A stretch of 64,000 nt of DNA from Tanytarsus gracilentus (lineage: Eukaryota > Arthropoda > Insecta > Diptera > Chironomidae). The position numbers and the translations under genes are program-made. The stretch is taken from contig JAXRKN010000040.1 in the NCBI GenBank assembly GCA_038502055.1, positions 1,178,001 through 1,242,000 of the forward strand, read 5' to 3'. How positions within the stretch are numbered: the first letter of the stretch is position 1; the number at the start of each line of letters is the position of its first letter. The notes beneath the pieces were generated by a model. It had not been told where the DNA came from. It saw nothing but the letters and a program-made list of their open reading frames with translations, and searched no databases. Below, in pieces: positions 37,173 through 49,465 of the stretch.

Positions 37173-38103
37173 GAAATCGTAAGTGAGAAAAAAAATTAAA
37201 TCGGTCACATTCTTGAATTTATTTATTGCACACACGCGAGAGAGAAAAATCAGATGACAATTATGCAATTTCGATCTCGTTCTCTTTAAATTTTCGAGGT
37301 CACCTCATTTTACTGCGCCTCATGATAAAACTTTTAAATGAGTTATGTAATTTTTCTTAAAAAGTGTTAATTGATATGATCATCGACACGCGATTGATAA
37401 TTTATCGTAGAATAGAATATTGAAGAATAATCGGGAAACATAAATTTTTGAGGAGACGTTTAATTTTTTCTATCACGTAATTTAAGCAAATTTTATTTTT
37501 GAATAAAATCAACTTTCAAATTGTAACTTGAATTAAATTTTAAAAAATAAATAGAATTTATCAAATTAGCAAAATAAAATTTTTTTTGCCATCTTTTTTC
37601 AATATTCACCTTTGATATTTATTTATTTATGTAAGATAAAATCTGATCAGATGCACTCGAGTACTGCTGAAAAACTAAAGAAGAAAATATTTGCATAAAG
37701 GAAAATGCATTTTCATTTAACACATTGTCAGATTAGTTTACATATGTGTTTACAAAAAATATATAAATTTTGAATGTGTGAGTGGGGCGTCATTGAATTT
37801 TATTTCATTGTGAAAAGTCAGTGAAATAAATTTTAAAAAACTTTTAGATGATTGTTTTATATTTTATTGGAGTAAGCTTTACAAAATGTTTTATAAAATT
37901 TAAGTTTTTTTAAAAATTTGAATCAAACAAATTAAATTGTCAAGCAAAAAAGAGAAAATTCAAAATATTAAAAAATTCTTTGTTTACAATTTATTTTCTT
38001 TGAAATTCACAATTTTTTTCGACTCGCCTCACAGTCATTTCATCAATTTGCACGAAGTTGCTATCACAATAAATTTTTAGTTTGTTCTCAAAATTAAAGC
38101 GAT
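37173..38103. other. Divergent intergenic region between cytochrome c and the HIG1 gene
   Basis: About 0.93 kb of AT-rich DNA between two head-to-head nuclear genes for mitochondrial proteins. No coding exon is visible; it should hold both promoters. Confidence 0.6.
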
Positions 38104-38759
38104 ATGTCTGCTCAAAATTCTCATGTGTTTCGTGACGAGGAAGAAACTGGAGGAAGATTAAATAGAAAGGCAGCTGAGAGTCCTTTTATGATTGTCGGTA
38201 AGTGTTGGAAAATTAATAAATTTAAAAAAATGATTGTGCAATGAGGAAGGAAAGTTTTTCATTTTTACCTTGACCTTGGATAAGTTTTAAATTTAAGATT
38301 CTTAATAGTTCTTAATAGTTTAAAAATGAAATTATTAAATTTTATTACATAATTTATTTCCAAAAAAAGTCACAAAAATCATCAATGACATTTGTAGAAC
38401 GCGCCAAAAGAGTGATGATGATGCATACTCATCATATGGTGGGAATGCCATTTTTTCTCCTGATGACGCAAGCACACACGCGACTTATTAATAGAGTCTC
38501 ACTTTAGCGACACTTGCTTTTACAGTCTCAAGATAAATATTTTAATTTTTTAACTATTTATTTTAATTTTTTAGGTATCGTTGGACTTTGTGCAGCATGC
38601 GGAATTGCAGCCTATAAATATAAGCACCGTGGAACAATGAGCACTTCAGTTTTTCTAATGCAGACTCGTGTAGCAGCACAAGGAACCGTCGTGTCTTGTC
38701 TGACAGTCGGCTTACTTTATAGCATGTTTCAAAAGCACGTTCTACATAAAGATGACTAA
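38104..38759 (+). CDS. HIG1 domain family protein (HIGD1-like)
   Basis: Two exons, 38104-38197 and 38575-38759, 92 residues. The HIG1 domain is clear: ESPFMIVGIVGLCAACG, the YKYKHRG turn, TRVAAQG and LTVGLLYSMF, making two inner-membrane helices with the conserved RVAAQG motif between. Family members associate with respiratory complexes III/IV and modulate cytochrome c oxidase, especially in hypoxia. An AATAAA follows at 38770. It lies head to head with cytochrome c, a suggestive functional neighbour. Confidence 0.92.
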
Positions 38760-39450
38760 GATGAAAGAAAATAAATTTATTAAAGTTAGGATTTAAGAAA
38801 ATTTGCAATTGAAAAATCTTGCGAAAAATTGTTAGATAAAATTTAATAATCAACGACACTATGAGACATCTATGCTTAATTTTAAAATTAGAAAAATATA
38901 ATTTATTTTTGAGGTCGCAAAAATTTGTATATTAAATGAAAGATATTTTTTTAGAAAACGAGCGAGAATTGATGCTAATGAGTGACTTAAGACAAACATG
39001 TGATAAATTTATTTATGTTGAAACCAAAAGTAATTTTAAATAAATTGATCGAGTGATGTCAGATTTAAAAAGTATTAATATTAATTTAAATGCTTTGAAA
39101 AGTGTCAAATGCTCAACATACTTGTATGTTAACGTTTCAATGCCACTTTCTGAATGAAATTTGTATTTTTATTAAATTCCAGGTATCCTCTCCTTGTCCT
39201 CTATGGCGTGTGCATCATGCTGTCTCAAGTTTTTGAACTTGAATTTTTTTTAACCAACGTGTTTGTTTCTGTGCAAAATTATTAATTAATTTTGGCTGTT
39301 TAGTATAATTTTTTGGATCAAAAATAAGCTTAAAGTATTCACTTATACACAGTAAGTGGTTTTTGATTGATTAAGATATCAATTTGCTTTAAATTGTCAT
39401 CCTTTTCAGCATTTGAGGATAAAAAAATTTGACGATTTAAAAAAATCATT

Positions 39451-40951
39451 ATGGATAATATTCCCGATCCTATTTTAGTCGAAATATTTAAGTTCTTGGA
39501 TCGAGAATCTCTTGAAGTAGCTTCGAAGATAAGTCAGAGGTGAGAGATTAATTAATTAACGGAATGAAGATAAATTATATACGATTCTCACTATCAGATG
39601 GAATGCCGTTATTGACACGTGCTCTTCATTGATGCATAAACTTAGATTGCATTTAATTATTCAGCAAGCAACCAGCGTAGACGATGCCTTTCAAGATTCA
39701 AAGCGGCTTCGGTACCGTCGTTTGATCTTTCGGTCAACACAAGAAGAAATAACAAGAACAAGAAAATCACAGTTGAAGGCGATCATTGATAATTCTTTTG
39801 TACAAGACTTGAGCTTGATTTATCTTCCGCTGAGCTTGCAGAATAGCATTTTATCATCGCTGCCGAACATCACCACACTCTACGTAGATTCAAACTATGT
39901 TCATGAGCGTCATCACACGATCTTCAATTTACCTCATTTGAAGGAAGTTGATTGCGTTCGAAGTGACTTTATTCTCCATTGCATTGGTCAGCATCGCATT
40001 GAAAAGTTGACGATTTCTTTCATAAGCTCAGACCTGTTTGAGTTTTTTGAAAGATGCAGTGACTTAAAGGAGCTCACAATTTGGGGTTTCAAAATGAAAG
40101 ATGATCGTGAATTTAAAAACTTTCAACTGGAAATTTTAAGGCTCGAAGCAGGAGCTTCATATAATGTGATGCTTGAAGGAGTTAATTGGAATTTAAAAAG
40201 TGGACGTAAATTTTTGGAATCACAGCGACGATCTCTAAGAAAGTTTTACGTTGCTTATTGTGACTTTATGGACCCATGCAATGAGCTCTTGATTTATGCA
40301 CTCAACAATATGACCTTAACAACACTCCACGCTTACTACCCGATCGTTTATGGAAATGTTGAAAAGCTTAATGAAGAGATGAAAGATTTAAAACTCGAAT
40401 TTCATCACTCGAAAATCACTGAAAATATCATCGCGAGTTGTCCTATGGTGGAGAAAATTGACTTAACATTTTCTCGAAGGACTTTTCAATTTATGCTGCC
40501 ACTTGTGTCAAAACACATGCCTTTTTTGAAATACATGCGTCTCTCAATCGACTATCCTGAGGAAATTGATTTTGATGCTAAGTTTGATAAACTTGAGACA
40601 CTCGATGTAAAATTGTCGCACGAAAATGAAATTGGACATTTTATCAATCTGGTTAGATGCTGCCCGCAATTGAAGTTCATTAAAATCTACATGCCGTTAA
40701 TATTTCGATGGAATCCTCGTGACTTGGCTGTGTTTCTTTCGGTAATTCCGAATGTCGTGGAAATTCAGTCCTTTGAAAATTTTGGCCTGGACAGGGATGT
40801 TGTGCAATTGATAATGGACCTTGAAAATGGATTGAAGCTGAGAAACTTAAAAATTTACGTGGAAGACCCGCAAAATTTTTCTAATTTCACCCGAAAATAC
40901 CGCAATTCTAAATTGAATCTCATGATCATGCAACGATACCCATATCATTAA
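39451..40951 (+). CDS. F-box protein with LRR-like C-terminal region
   Basis: Two exons, 39451-39539 and 39598-40951, 480 residues. The N-terminus (IPDPILVEIFKFLDRESLEV followed by ASKISQRWN) is a typical F-box, which binds Skp1 in SCF ubiquitin ligases. The rest shows degenerate leucine-rich spacing (ALNNMTLTTLHAYYP, KHMPFLKYMRLSIDY, FDKLETLDVKLS), as in the large fast-evolving FBXL families of midges and mosquitoes. The substrate is unknown. I cannot assign a one-to-one orthologue. Confidence 0.8.
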
Positions 40952-41275
40952 CAATTTATGATTAATTTTTTTGTTTTCTTATTTTAAACTCTTAATAATT
41001 TTTAAAAATAATTTTAATAAAATGGTGAATCTTAAAGAATCAACAGGTGAAATTTTCGATCTTCAACTACATATGATATCAAATTATCTCAAATGAAATG
41101 CAATCTGTTGCTACTGCGCAGTTCTAAAAAATATTTTTATATGCGTTCAAAAAAGTTGTCTGATTGAAAAATATTTGGAATTTTTTCCTTCATCAATTTT
41201 ACTCGAGTAGCAAAGCTTTTAAATTTTTCTAAACATTCTAAAAATATTTAAGGCAGTTTTAATTAAAATAAAATC

Positions 41276-41961
41276 ATGTGGTTAAACATTTCGAGGTTTT
41301 TCTTTTGGGACTTAGCAACAGGTTTGTAAATGTTGCATTTTGAAGATAATTTCGTCCATATGTGAATAAATTTCAGGAGCGAAAATAATTGGTGCATTAG
41401 GCATACTTAAGCACTCCCTCATCATCCTTCTCATCTATCTTGAGACAATCGATTTATGGGTACTGAGCAGTGAGAAAGAAGTTCCAATTGAAATTCCCAT
41501 TATTGCATTTACTGGTAAAGAATTTCACATGCATTCGCTAATGAATAATTGATGAGGATATTTTGCATATAATTATCATTAAAATGCTTTCAGTTGCTGC
41601 TATGCTGCTCTTCTTCGGGCTAATCATAAATGTCATTAATATCGTACTGTCATATCGATTATTTAAAATTAATGAGACTGTAAGTAAATCCCATATGTTG
41701 GTCTAATCATAATCAATTATCACTGCAATTTTTTATTCGCAGAATCATATTCAAGATTTAACCAACTGGATTTATGGATCGAGAGGATATTTGACACTCT
41801 TCACGATTTATTTCTTTACAAAACTTTACTTCAATGGTATCGATGCAAAATTCTATGGACGATTGACGTCGTTTGCATTCGATAATTACTGCTATATTGC
41901 AGTAATGGCCCTAAGACAGGATTATAAGCAACGAGCAAGCTTATTGGCCACACATCCTTAA
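41276..41961 (+). CDS. Small four-TM insect membrane protein, function unknown
   Basis: Four exons, 41276-41321, 41377-41514, 41594-41679, 41743-41961, in phase, 162 residues. Hydrophobic segments: GALGILKHSLIILLIYLET, IPIIAFTVAAMLLFFGLIIN with INIVLSY, GYLTLFTIYFF, and a weaker last one. The layout resembles insect tetraspan proteins of the DUF4728/LAPTM-like type, but I see no diagnostic motif and give no function. No single long open frame reveals it; it was found by joining splice sites. Confidence 0.72.
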
Positions 41962-42607
41962 ACACTATCGAAATATATGGGACAATAATCAAAATGGACT
42001 TGAGAGAAAAAAGTGCGAGGAATTTTGGGAAAAATTTTTGTGAAAATTTTTATACTTTTAAATTTTTTTTTTCTTTTAAAATTGTTGTAATTATTTTTCT
42101 AAAATTTCTTCTCGCTATTAAAAGACATTATTAAATTATATCAAATCTATTGAATATCTATCAAAATATATTTTACTCAAATTTTAAATGTACTTTTCAA
42201 AGATATTTACCCTCTTTAAAAATTCCTGCAAATAAATTTATTTAAAGGAAAAGTTTTCGTGTTAAATTACGAATTTTATTTTTGTTAACATCAACATCGA
42301 ACATTCTCTTGAGCTGTTGTGAGCACTGAAATTATTTTACTAGAATGATTATTGTGCACGAACAAGGGATTTTTTTAATGACTCTTCAAAAAATTAAAAA
42401 ATTACAAATTTCAAGCTCTCTTTTTGCGGATAAAATTCGTTCCAGATATTTTTAAATTTAAAACATGCTTAACGTACAAAACCCTCATTTAAAAAAAGTA
42501 CATCGATGGTGTGAATAAATTTTATGCTCTATAGAAAAAAAAATATTTCAGGCTCATTTTTGACACATTATTTCTCATTATAAAAATAACATTATAAATT
42601 TTAGGAT

Positions 42608-44384
42608 CTAACCAACATTAAAGCCTCCCGCATTAATATTTCTGAAGCTGCCTCCACCTCCATCATTATTCGAACCTTTTTGCTTCTTTGGTTGTAACAT
42701 TTTCAGTGGATCTTTTTTGTAGCGTGCAAAGAGCTCTCGCTTAAATGTCTCAAATTGCTTTCTATTGATGTTATTTTGATGCTCACGCCATGCTGGGCGG
42801 CCTTTCTTATTTTGTAAGCCCCAGTGGATTGTGAATAAGGGTGTTAAAACTTGAAACTGATATCCAGCCACGAACATCTCATAGCTCTGAAAAATTTATG
42901 CACCAATGTGAACGTTGTTATGTAATTTTATCAAAAAGAGCTTACTTGAGTATTTCTTGTATACCCATAGCCAACAAAGCGTTCATCGTGTGGTGGATTG
43001 GTATCAGCGGCAACAAAAAATGGCTCATAGAGGAACTGACGATGATTTTAAATGAGAGAAAATATTTGAAAAGTTTAAGTAAATTTTTTACCTCAAAATT
43101 GGTAACCGCATGACTAATTTTAACTTCATCAGTCTCTGTCAAGTCCGCTTGCCATCTGATAAATGAAATATTTAATTCCAAAACATTTTAAGAGCGCAAT
43201 TAACCTCACCTGGAAAAATTGGTTGCGTATTGATTGTAGATGAAAACCTTATTATGAAATGGTCTCGCGAGTCCCTTGTTTGCCAGTCTTATCAAGTCAG
43301 TTTTATTGCGTGGAAATCGCACTCGTTCGTCCAATTCGTATGTGGGAATAACATAAGCACATAAATTATTGCTCTGTGAACATTTGGCTTTTCGTAGGAA
43401 TTTATCAAGCTGCTCCGCAAAATTAAAATTCGCAGACATCGATGGGATAATATCGACGTCAGTTAAAAATACATAATAGGTTTGGCAATTTTTTCGCGCA
43501 ATGTTGCGGAGAAAGTTTTGTGGATAAGGAGTTCTTATTCGCCATTTTTTCGTGTCGGCAGAGCGCTGCTTCAGCAGCTCGTTGAGAGTTTGTTCTGGCT
43601 TGGCACACTCGAAACGATTAATAATTTCACTCATGTGAATATGTCGAATTTTAGTTGGCATTCGATCCTTGGGCATGGCAAGGTGAAACGTGACCCGATC
43701 TCGAATGGGTTTAAAACAAAATCGAAGGTATGAGAGATAAATTTGAAGGATGTATAGTTCATCACCAGCCGCATAAACTGTGAGATAAAAAATTCATTTA
43801 TGAGAGATGTTAAAAAATTCACGAGTCAATTTGTGTTACCTGCAACACTTATTGCGCCCGTCCAATGATGTGATACTGAGTGAGTTGTGTGAGAATAAAT
43901 TATGCAAAATTAATAATAACCTAAATCGACATTTACCTTGCACAAGTGAGAATATCTTTTCGATGCTACTCTGAGTCGCAAGAGTCACGTTCAACTTCTC
44001 CGACAGTTCAGTAAATTTTTCACCATGAATTACGAAATCGAAAACTTTATACATCCGTCTTTGATCCCATCGACCGAGCTTGAGATCAAGACCGAAGAAA
44101 ATTGCTTTCTCACTTACATTTCCATCTGTCATGATATATTCAAGGCATGGTGCGGGGGTAAAAATGAAGGGTGATTTAGGAATTAGGGAGGCTGTGAGTT
44201 CATTGTTAGCATGCTGTCCACAATCGGAGGACTGGAGGAGTCGTAAGGTGAGGAAAACATTGGAAATTGTCAATGCCAAAACGCTAAAGATCGAAAAGTT
44301 GCGAAGACGACATGGTGGAGACTGTCGAAAAGACAAACAGAAAAGGATATAAAGTTTCAAAGACAGGAAATTAAATTTCATCAT
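42608..44384 (-). CDS. GT49 glucuronyltransferase, B4GAT1 family
   Basis: Type II Golgi glycosyltransferase related to beta-1,4-glucuronyltransferase 1, which primes matriglycan on dystroglycan. Exons in order: 44384-43937, 43875-43840, 43777-43210, 43155-43092, 43035-42946, 42886-42608; about 494 residues. Seen: an N-terminal hydrophobic region (FSIFSVLALTISNVFLTLRLL), SHHWTGAISVA, PYPQNFLRNIAR, the metal-binding DVD (268-270) in YYVFLTDVDIIPS, YELDERVRFPRNKTDL, the EPFFVAADTNPPHDERFVGY block, and a C-terminal YKKDP segment. The first in-frame ATG pair is at 44384; the open frame extends upstream to a GTG at 44480, so a spliced 5' exon is possible. Confidence 0.9.
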
Positions 44385-45816
44385 GTAAGAGGGTTGATGG
44401 AAATTTTTATCGAAAACTTTAATTTTCCTACCTGCACCATCTGGTGATTTTTCTTTGCCGCTGGAGTATTTTCGTGTCACGTTCTAGCTTTTAAGTACAA
44501 TTCCCTTGGTTTACTTGTTACCTTAATAACTCTCCCGTTTATATCAAAAGCACTTTGTTGCTGCTTGCTAATGCTTTGATAACTCATGAAAAATTCAGTG
44601 AGCGAGAGGAAGAGAAGAGACAGGAGTTATTTTTGCGAAATCTTAAACTGCCGCTGATGCTTGCACACACCCACGAAAAAATTGTTTTATATCAAACAAA
44701 TTCCTTTGCGCTCTACACAGATTTTTACCACCACCGCCTTCCTCTCCACTTCAAAATTATTCTGCCTGTCATTAAATCAACATTTCATTGTGGAATATTT
44801 TATGCTGTTCATTTAAAGCACAAGGATGATGAGAATTGACGTGCGGAGACAACAAAGGCTTTAATTTTTTTCGAGGCAGGAAATTAGAAAACGTTTCAAT
44901 GATTAAAAATTAATTATGGGGATCGTGTGTCCGTATACAAATAGAATTTTAATTATTGCTCTAGAATTCTCTATCAAAATGACAAAATGTTTGTTTAATT
45001 TCTCAGTCACATAGGAAAATGTTTATTGCCTCCTGCCTATTTTAATGCAATTCCCAAAACACTTTCACTTCCACTAGCTTTCGAATTTTTGCAAAAAAGT
45101 CACGTAAGGAGTGGAAAAGCAGAAAATTTTGCTTCGATGTCCTTTCGCTTTGACGACACTTTTCAATATGGCTGTTGTATCCAACTCCTGAGAAAATATG
45201 CTTTTTTTGTAAACATTTTCTCAGGCCTGCGCGGATTTAATGTTTTTGTTTCTAATCAGTTGAAAATTTGCTGGAGGAAAATTGAGAGAGAGAGGGTGTC
45301 AAAATGAACATGTGATTCGAAAGAAAAACGTGGATAATGTTTACAATTGTTGCACCTCATGTGTGAAAGAAATTTATTTTATTTAAATTATTTAGGTGGT
45401 TGGTTGTCTGTGTAATTTTAGATATTACAATTTTGTAATGTAAAATAGTCCCTTAAAAAAATTGTTAAAGCTCAATTATTAAGCCGGTAATCAATGAGCT
45501 ACCAGAGAAAGCAAACATTATTTAAGTTTTAAAATCAAATTATCTAGAATGAACAAATTTCATTCATTAAACACATTTCCCGCATCTGCTTTTAAAAAAT
45601 ATTATGCGAGGAAAAATTTCTCGATGATTTTTTCAATGTTGAGAAGAAGAAAATTGAACAAAATGTAAAAAAGAGTGCGAGAGAAAAAAAGTCTCATTCA
45701 TATTCAGTTTGCTTAATTTTCTTTAACATCGCGCAAGTGTCAGCGGTCGACTTTTGTCAAAGCTATTATTTAAATTGTTTTATCTAAAGTAAAATATTTA
45801 ATTAGTGATCCTAATT
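44385..45816. other. Intergenic region between two divergent genes
   Basis: 1.4 kb of AT-rich DNA. Short open frames at 44555-44839 and 45026-45307 lack recognisable domains and I do not call them genes. Confidence 0.55.
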
Positions 45817-47162
45817 ATGTCATCATCACCGGAAGCAATTGAAAAATTTGAAAGGTTGTCAATTTTTTAAAATTGATTTTGAGCTGAGAAAATTGAAAAT
45901 TCGGAGACAATTTTTCTCTTAATGAAATATTTTTAAAGTTGAGGGGAGTTATTCGGATGTGGGGTGATGCGTGATTTTTTTACATTTAAAAATAATTTAT
46001 TGAAATTCCTGGAAGTGAAATTTTCGATAAAATTGCAAATCCAGGAAAAAGTGATGTGAAAAAACTCGTTTTTTATGAAATTAAATTTATTGAAAGTAAG
46101 CCAAATCGACCGCACAACCCCCTCGATCTGCGATTGAAATTTTCTTCATTTTCCGTTCTCACTTTTCACACATACAAATCCTTTTAAAAATAGAAAGTGC
46201 TATAAGTTGACTCCGACAAAGATTAAAGTGGCAATTTCTGTTTGACGGTGTCTGATTCTCAATTTGAGACACATAATAATGTCTACATGTGAAAAATTAT
46301 GCTCAAATGATTAGATGGAAAAAATGTTTATTTCCAGAAAAATACCGCGTGTCTCTAGTTGCTGCTTTTGCTTTGACATGACCGTTGGCGGGACTTTGTT
46401 GAGTGTATTTGGAGTGATTACCGGCTTTGCATATCTCTCTCGTGCCTTGTATATTCTTCACTCTCCACATGCTTATGAGAAAACTCTGGAAGATGATGAT
46501 GCCTTGAATAATGACGATGACATGATTTGTAAGGAAATTCATTAGAGATTGATCAAATTTAATTCTCATTTTTATTAAGGGACTGTTTACATTACAACAT
46601 TGTTCGTGGGATTATTGTTTCTCATTACTTCGGCTTTTATGCTCTATGGCTCATCGAAAGTAAGCTCAAATTATAAAAGTGTGTGCTTCATTTAGTGTTT
46701 CTGAAATTCCTAAACCCCAACCCTGACCAGGTCCTAATAATTTCAGAAACTAATCAAGTTTTAAAGGACGCAATATTTCTTATTTTCTGTGTAAACTATT
46801 TAGAATCCAATATTACAGAGACATAGCCTCCACGTGTTTCCATTCCTAGGTAAATTATTACTTCTTATTTAATTTCAATTGAAATAATTAAAAGTCTCTT
46901 TTTCATTTCTTAGTTGGCATTCTTTTGAGCATCTTTTGGTCAGGCTTCTTGGGCTTCATTGAAGTCTTTGATTCAGATATGTTGCTCGCAGGAGGATATT
47001 TTGCATTTGCGGGTAAATTTCAGTCTTATTTAATTATTTCGATGAAAATTATTTTTCTTTCTAGTCTTGCAAATTTACTTGTGGGTCTGTGCTGTTTCAC
47101 TTTATCGTGATCTCATTGAGACCGAACTCGATGTCACAAAACCAACTCGCACCACCGTTTAG
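45817..47162 (+). CDS. Four-TM membrane protein, function unknown
   Basis: Exons 45817-45854, 46338-46528, 46580-46659, 46804-46849, 46914-47012, 47065-47162, in phase, 183 residues. A Cys-rich start (SSCCFCFDMTVGGTLLSVFG) leads into four hydrophobic segments (first at GVITGFAYLSRALYIL; then TTLFVGLLFLITSAFMLYG; GILLSIFWSGFLGFIEVF; AGGYFAFAVLQIYLWVCAV). The CCFCF start before TM1 resembles LAPTM4-type and DUF4728 insect tetraspans of endosomes; that is a tentative family hint. The first donor (AG/GTTGTC) is weak, and an in-frame ATG at 46315 gives an unspliced alternative start. Confidence 0.75.
46693..46756. repeat. Short fold-back repeat in an intron
   Basis: GTTTCTGAAATT near 46698 returns inverted as AATTTCAGAAAC near 46740, with C-rich sequence between. 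It occupies most of the intron between 46659 and 46804 and looks like a miniature transposon remnant. No clear target duplication. Confidence 0.5.
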
Positions 47163-47300
47163 AGCTATTTAACTACTAATGAAAAAAGTTCTTAAAGACA
47201 AAAACTCACACACGATTAAATTATTTTTCTTTTCTCAATTGTTAATTATGAAATTATTATCGTCTTTATTAAAGTGAAAAATTATGTTTGATAAAACTAA

Positions 47301-49066
47301 TTAATCCCATAATTTTATTAAACCATCCCACCCGGCCGTGATAACTTTACTCGATTCGTGCGGATTCCATAATACACTTATACAGACGCCGTCATGTGCT
47401 TGCCACTTTTTATAGAGTTTAGTTGACTTCCAGTCCCAGATGTAGCATTTTCCATCACCATCGCCGCTAACCAAGTAAGACATGTCGGGTGAAAAATCAA
47501 GACCGCACGCATATCCTGACACCATGTGACCTTCGAAAGTCTTTTTACGGTTCATTTTAAAGCGATTAATTGCGGAAAAGATAACAATTTTGTTGTCTAA
47601 ACTCTGACAAGCGAGCCATTTGCCATTTGGTGATAGTGTGACTGAAGGCATGCTGTGCATTGATGGATCTGCAATATATTTCATGTCGACTGGTATGTCC
47701 CATTCCCAGACTCGCATGCTCTTATCATCGGAAGTTGTTACAAATCGTCTGTTCTCATCAACGAATGTGATTGTATTGACAGCACCTAAATGGCGATCAT
47801 ATTCTTGAACAATTTCTCCACTTCGTGTGTCCCACTAAAATATATTTTTAAAAAATTAATCAATAAATTCAAATTAATTTAATTACTTACACAGAGAATT
47901 TTCTTATCTGATGTTCCGCAAACGAAGAGATGCTGTTTATTATAGTCAGGATGAAACTTGACGCAGTATGGAATTTTTCTTGATGTAAATCTCGACACAA
48001 CAGCGCCTGTTTCAGTATCCCAAAGCTTTAGATAACGATCATATCCGGCCGATACAAATTGATTGCCTCTTGCGTTGAAATCAACATCACGAACAGCTTG
48101 TCGATGACCGATGTATGAGCGAACGCATCTTCTCTCATTGTAAACTTCCCAAATTTTAATCTTTGCATCCATGCCACATGAGAGCAGTAGATGAGCTGAT
48201 TTGGGAAAGAGTTTGATAGTCGAAATGCCTTTCGTGTGTCCAGTCCAGGTGTAAATGTGAGCTTTTGGAAGAAAGCAACGATCTGGATGTGCTCCAGCCT
48301 TGAGACTCACACCAACATCTTGCGGCGGATGTAAAAATGAACGTCCTTGATAGTCAGTTGGATCGCTAATATGCAAAATTGATTTCTCTTCCACCGGTTT
48401 CTCCTCAACTTCACGCTTATTTCTTCTTTGCTTTTTAGCCATCATCTCCTCAATTTCAGCTTTCTCCTGTTCTGATGGTTCCGCCGTTAACTTTTCATCC
48501 ACATATTTGCCCCAAGGTCCTTGAAAACCGTCCAAGTCAGTTGGATCATCATTCTTATTTCGCTTTCGTCTATTCTCAGGCTTAATTTTGCTCGATTCAA
48601 AAACAGTTTTGCCTTCGGAATTGTAAGCCTGCTCTAAGTTCGGTCCAATATAAGAATCGCAGCCAATTTGAGTTTCTGCCGTGGGATCTAGTGCATATCC
48701 ATAGCTATGAAATGTTCTTCGTTGATTCTCAAACTGGAAGTCACTAACGTGAGCCTTCTCGATGAATCCAGTTGGTGTATTTTTTGGCGCTTTCTCATGT
48801 TCCGTGAGGAAGGGATTAACAGGTCCATGAACGGGTGCAAAGAGCTCTTCGTACTTTGGATTAAAGGTAAGTTCCTTCTCTTTCGGATCAATTTTACGCT
48901 CGAATTGTTGTCTTTCGAGTGGAACAACAATCGGAGCTGCTTGAATTTGAATTGATTTTGCCATTGAGAATTCAGATGAAACTGGTTTTAGGAGATGTGC
49001 AGGAGTTTCTTCTGGTTCCGTTTCTTCTTCTCCACTGCTACTTCCATATGATTGTAGATTTAACAT
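47301..49066 (-). CDS. Pre-mRNA splicing factor CDC40/Prp17
   Basis: WD40-repeat second-step splicing factor of the active spliceosome. Two exons, 49066-47891 and 47834-47301, 569 residues (human CDC40 has 579). The N-terminal part has YEELFAPVHGPVNPFLTE and FQGPWGKYVDEK, both family signatures. It is followed by a seven-bladed propeller starting near HIYTWTGHTKGISTIKLFP, with typical GH...WD repeats (IKIWE, LKLWD, WDTRSGE, MRVWEWD, CYIWDWK, and IKLWD at the terminus). It is tail to tail with the 45817-47162 gene (139 bp between stops). Confidence 0.96.
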
Positions 49067-49352
49067 TTTTTATTCGCTAAAAAGTGAATTATTTTAAATT
49101 AATTTTCTTTATTTTTTTGAATCGTTTAAAAACAAAACAAAAAATTTATAGGGGGAAATAACTGAAACAAGTAGGCAGTGCTCTTTCTTTTTCGCCGTAA
49201 AAAAGTTCTTTCTGCCCGTAAAATAATTAAATTTTAGTCGTGTTAGACGAGTCTCTGGAATAAGTCGGTAGTGCTTTAGTACTTTAATTAATCAAGGTGC
49301 CAGAGTGATTAAATATTCTGGAAATCGGGCTGAGAATTAAAAGTTCTTTAAA

Positions 49353-49465
49353 ATGGTGTTAAAAAAGCTTTTAGGTTTTTTGATTAATTTCACTATATTC
49401 TTCTTGATTGTTACTTTCTCGCCTGGCCTTGGTCCAAAAACTGCCTTCCCATTCGAGGAGTTTAC
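49353..49465 (+). CDS. Hmu: Shared anchor exon of the hemomucin/APMAP locus
   Basis: The only exon of this locus with a start codon. It codes 37 residues plus AC: a short basic tail (MVLKKLLG), a hydrophobic signal anchor (FLINFTIFFLIVTF) and a short linker ending PFEEF. It ends at AC/GTGAGT, phase 2. Each of the four downstream cassettes starts with an acceptor needing exactly this phase. The first intron to cassette 1 is 1,033 bp (49466-50498). Confidence 0.85.

Noticed and set aside
44385..44480. N-terminal extension of the GT49 enzyme to 44480
   Set aside because: The upstream 'start' codon is GTG; the first ATG in frame is at 44384. A spliced leader remains possible but its obvious donor is out of phase.
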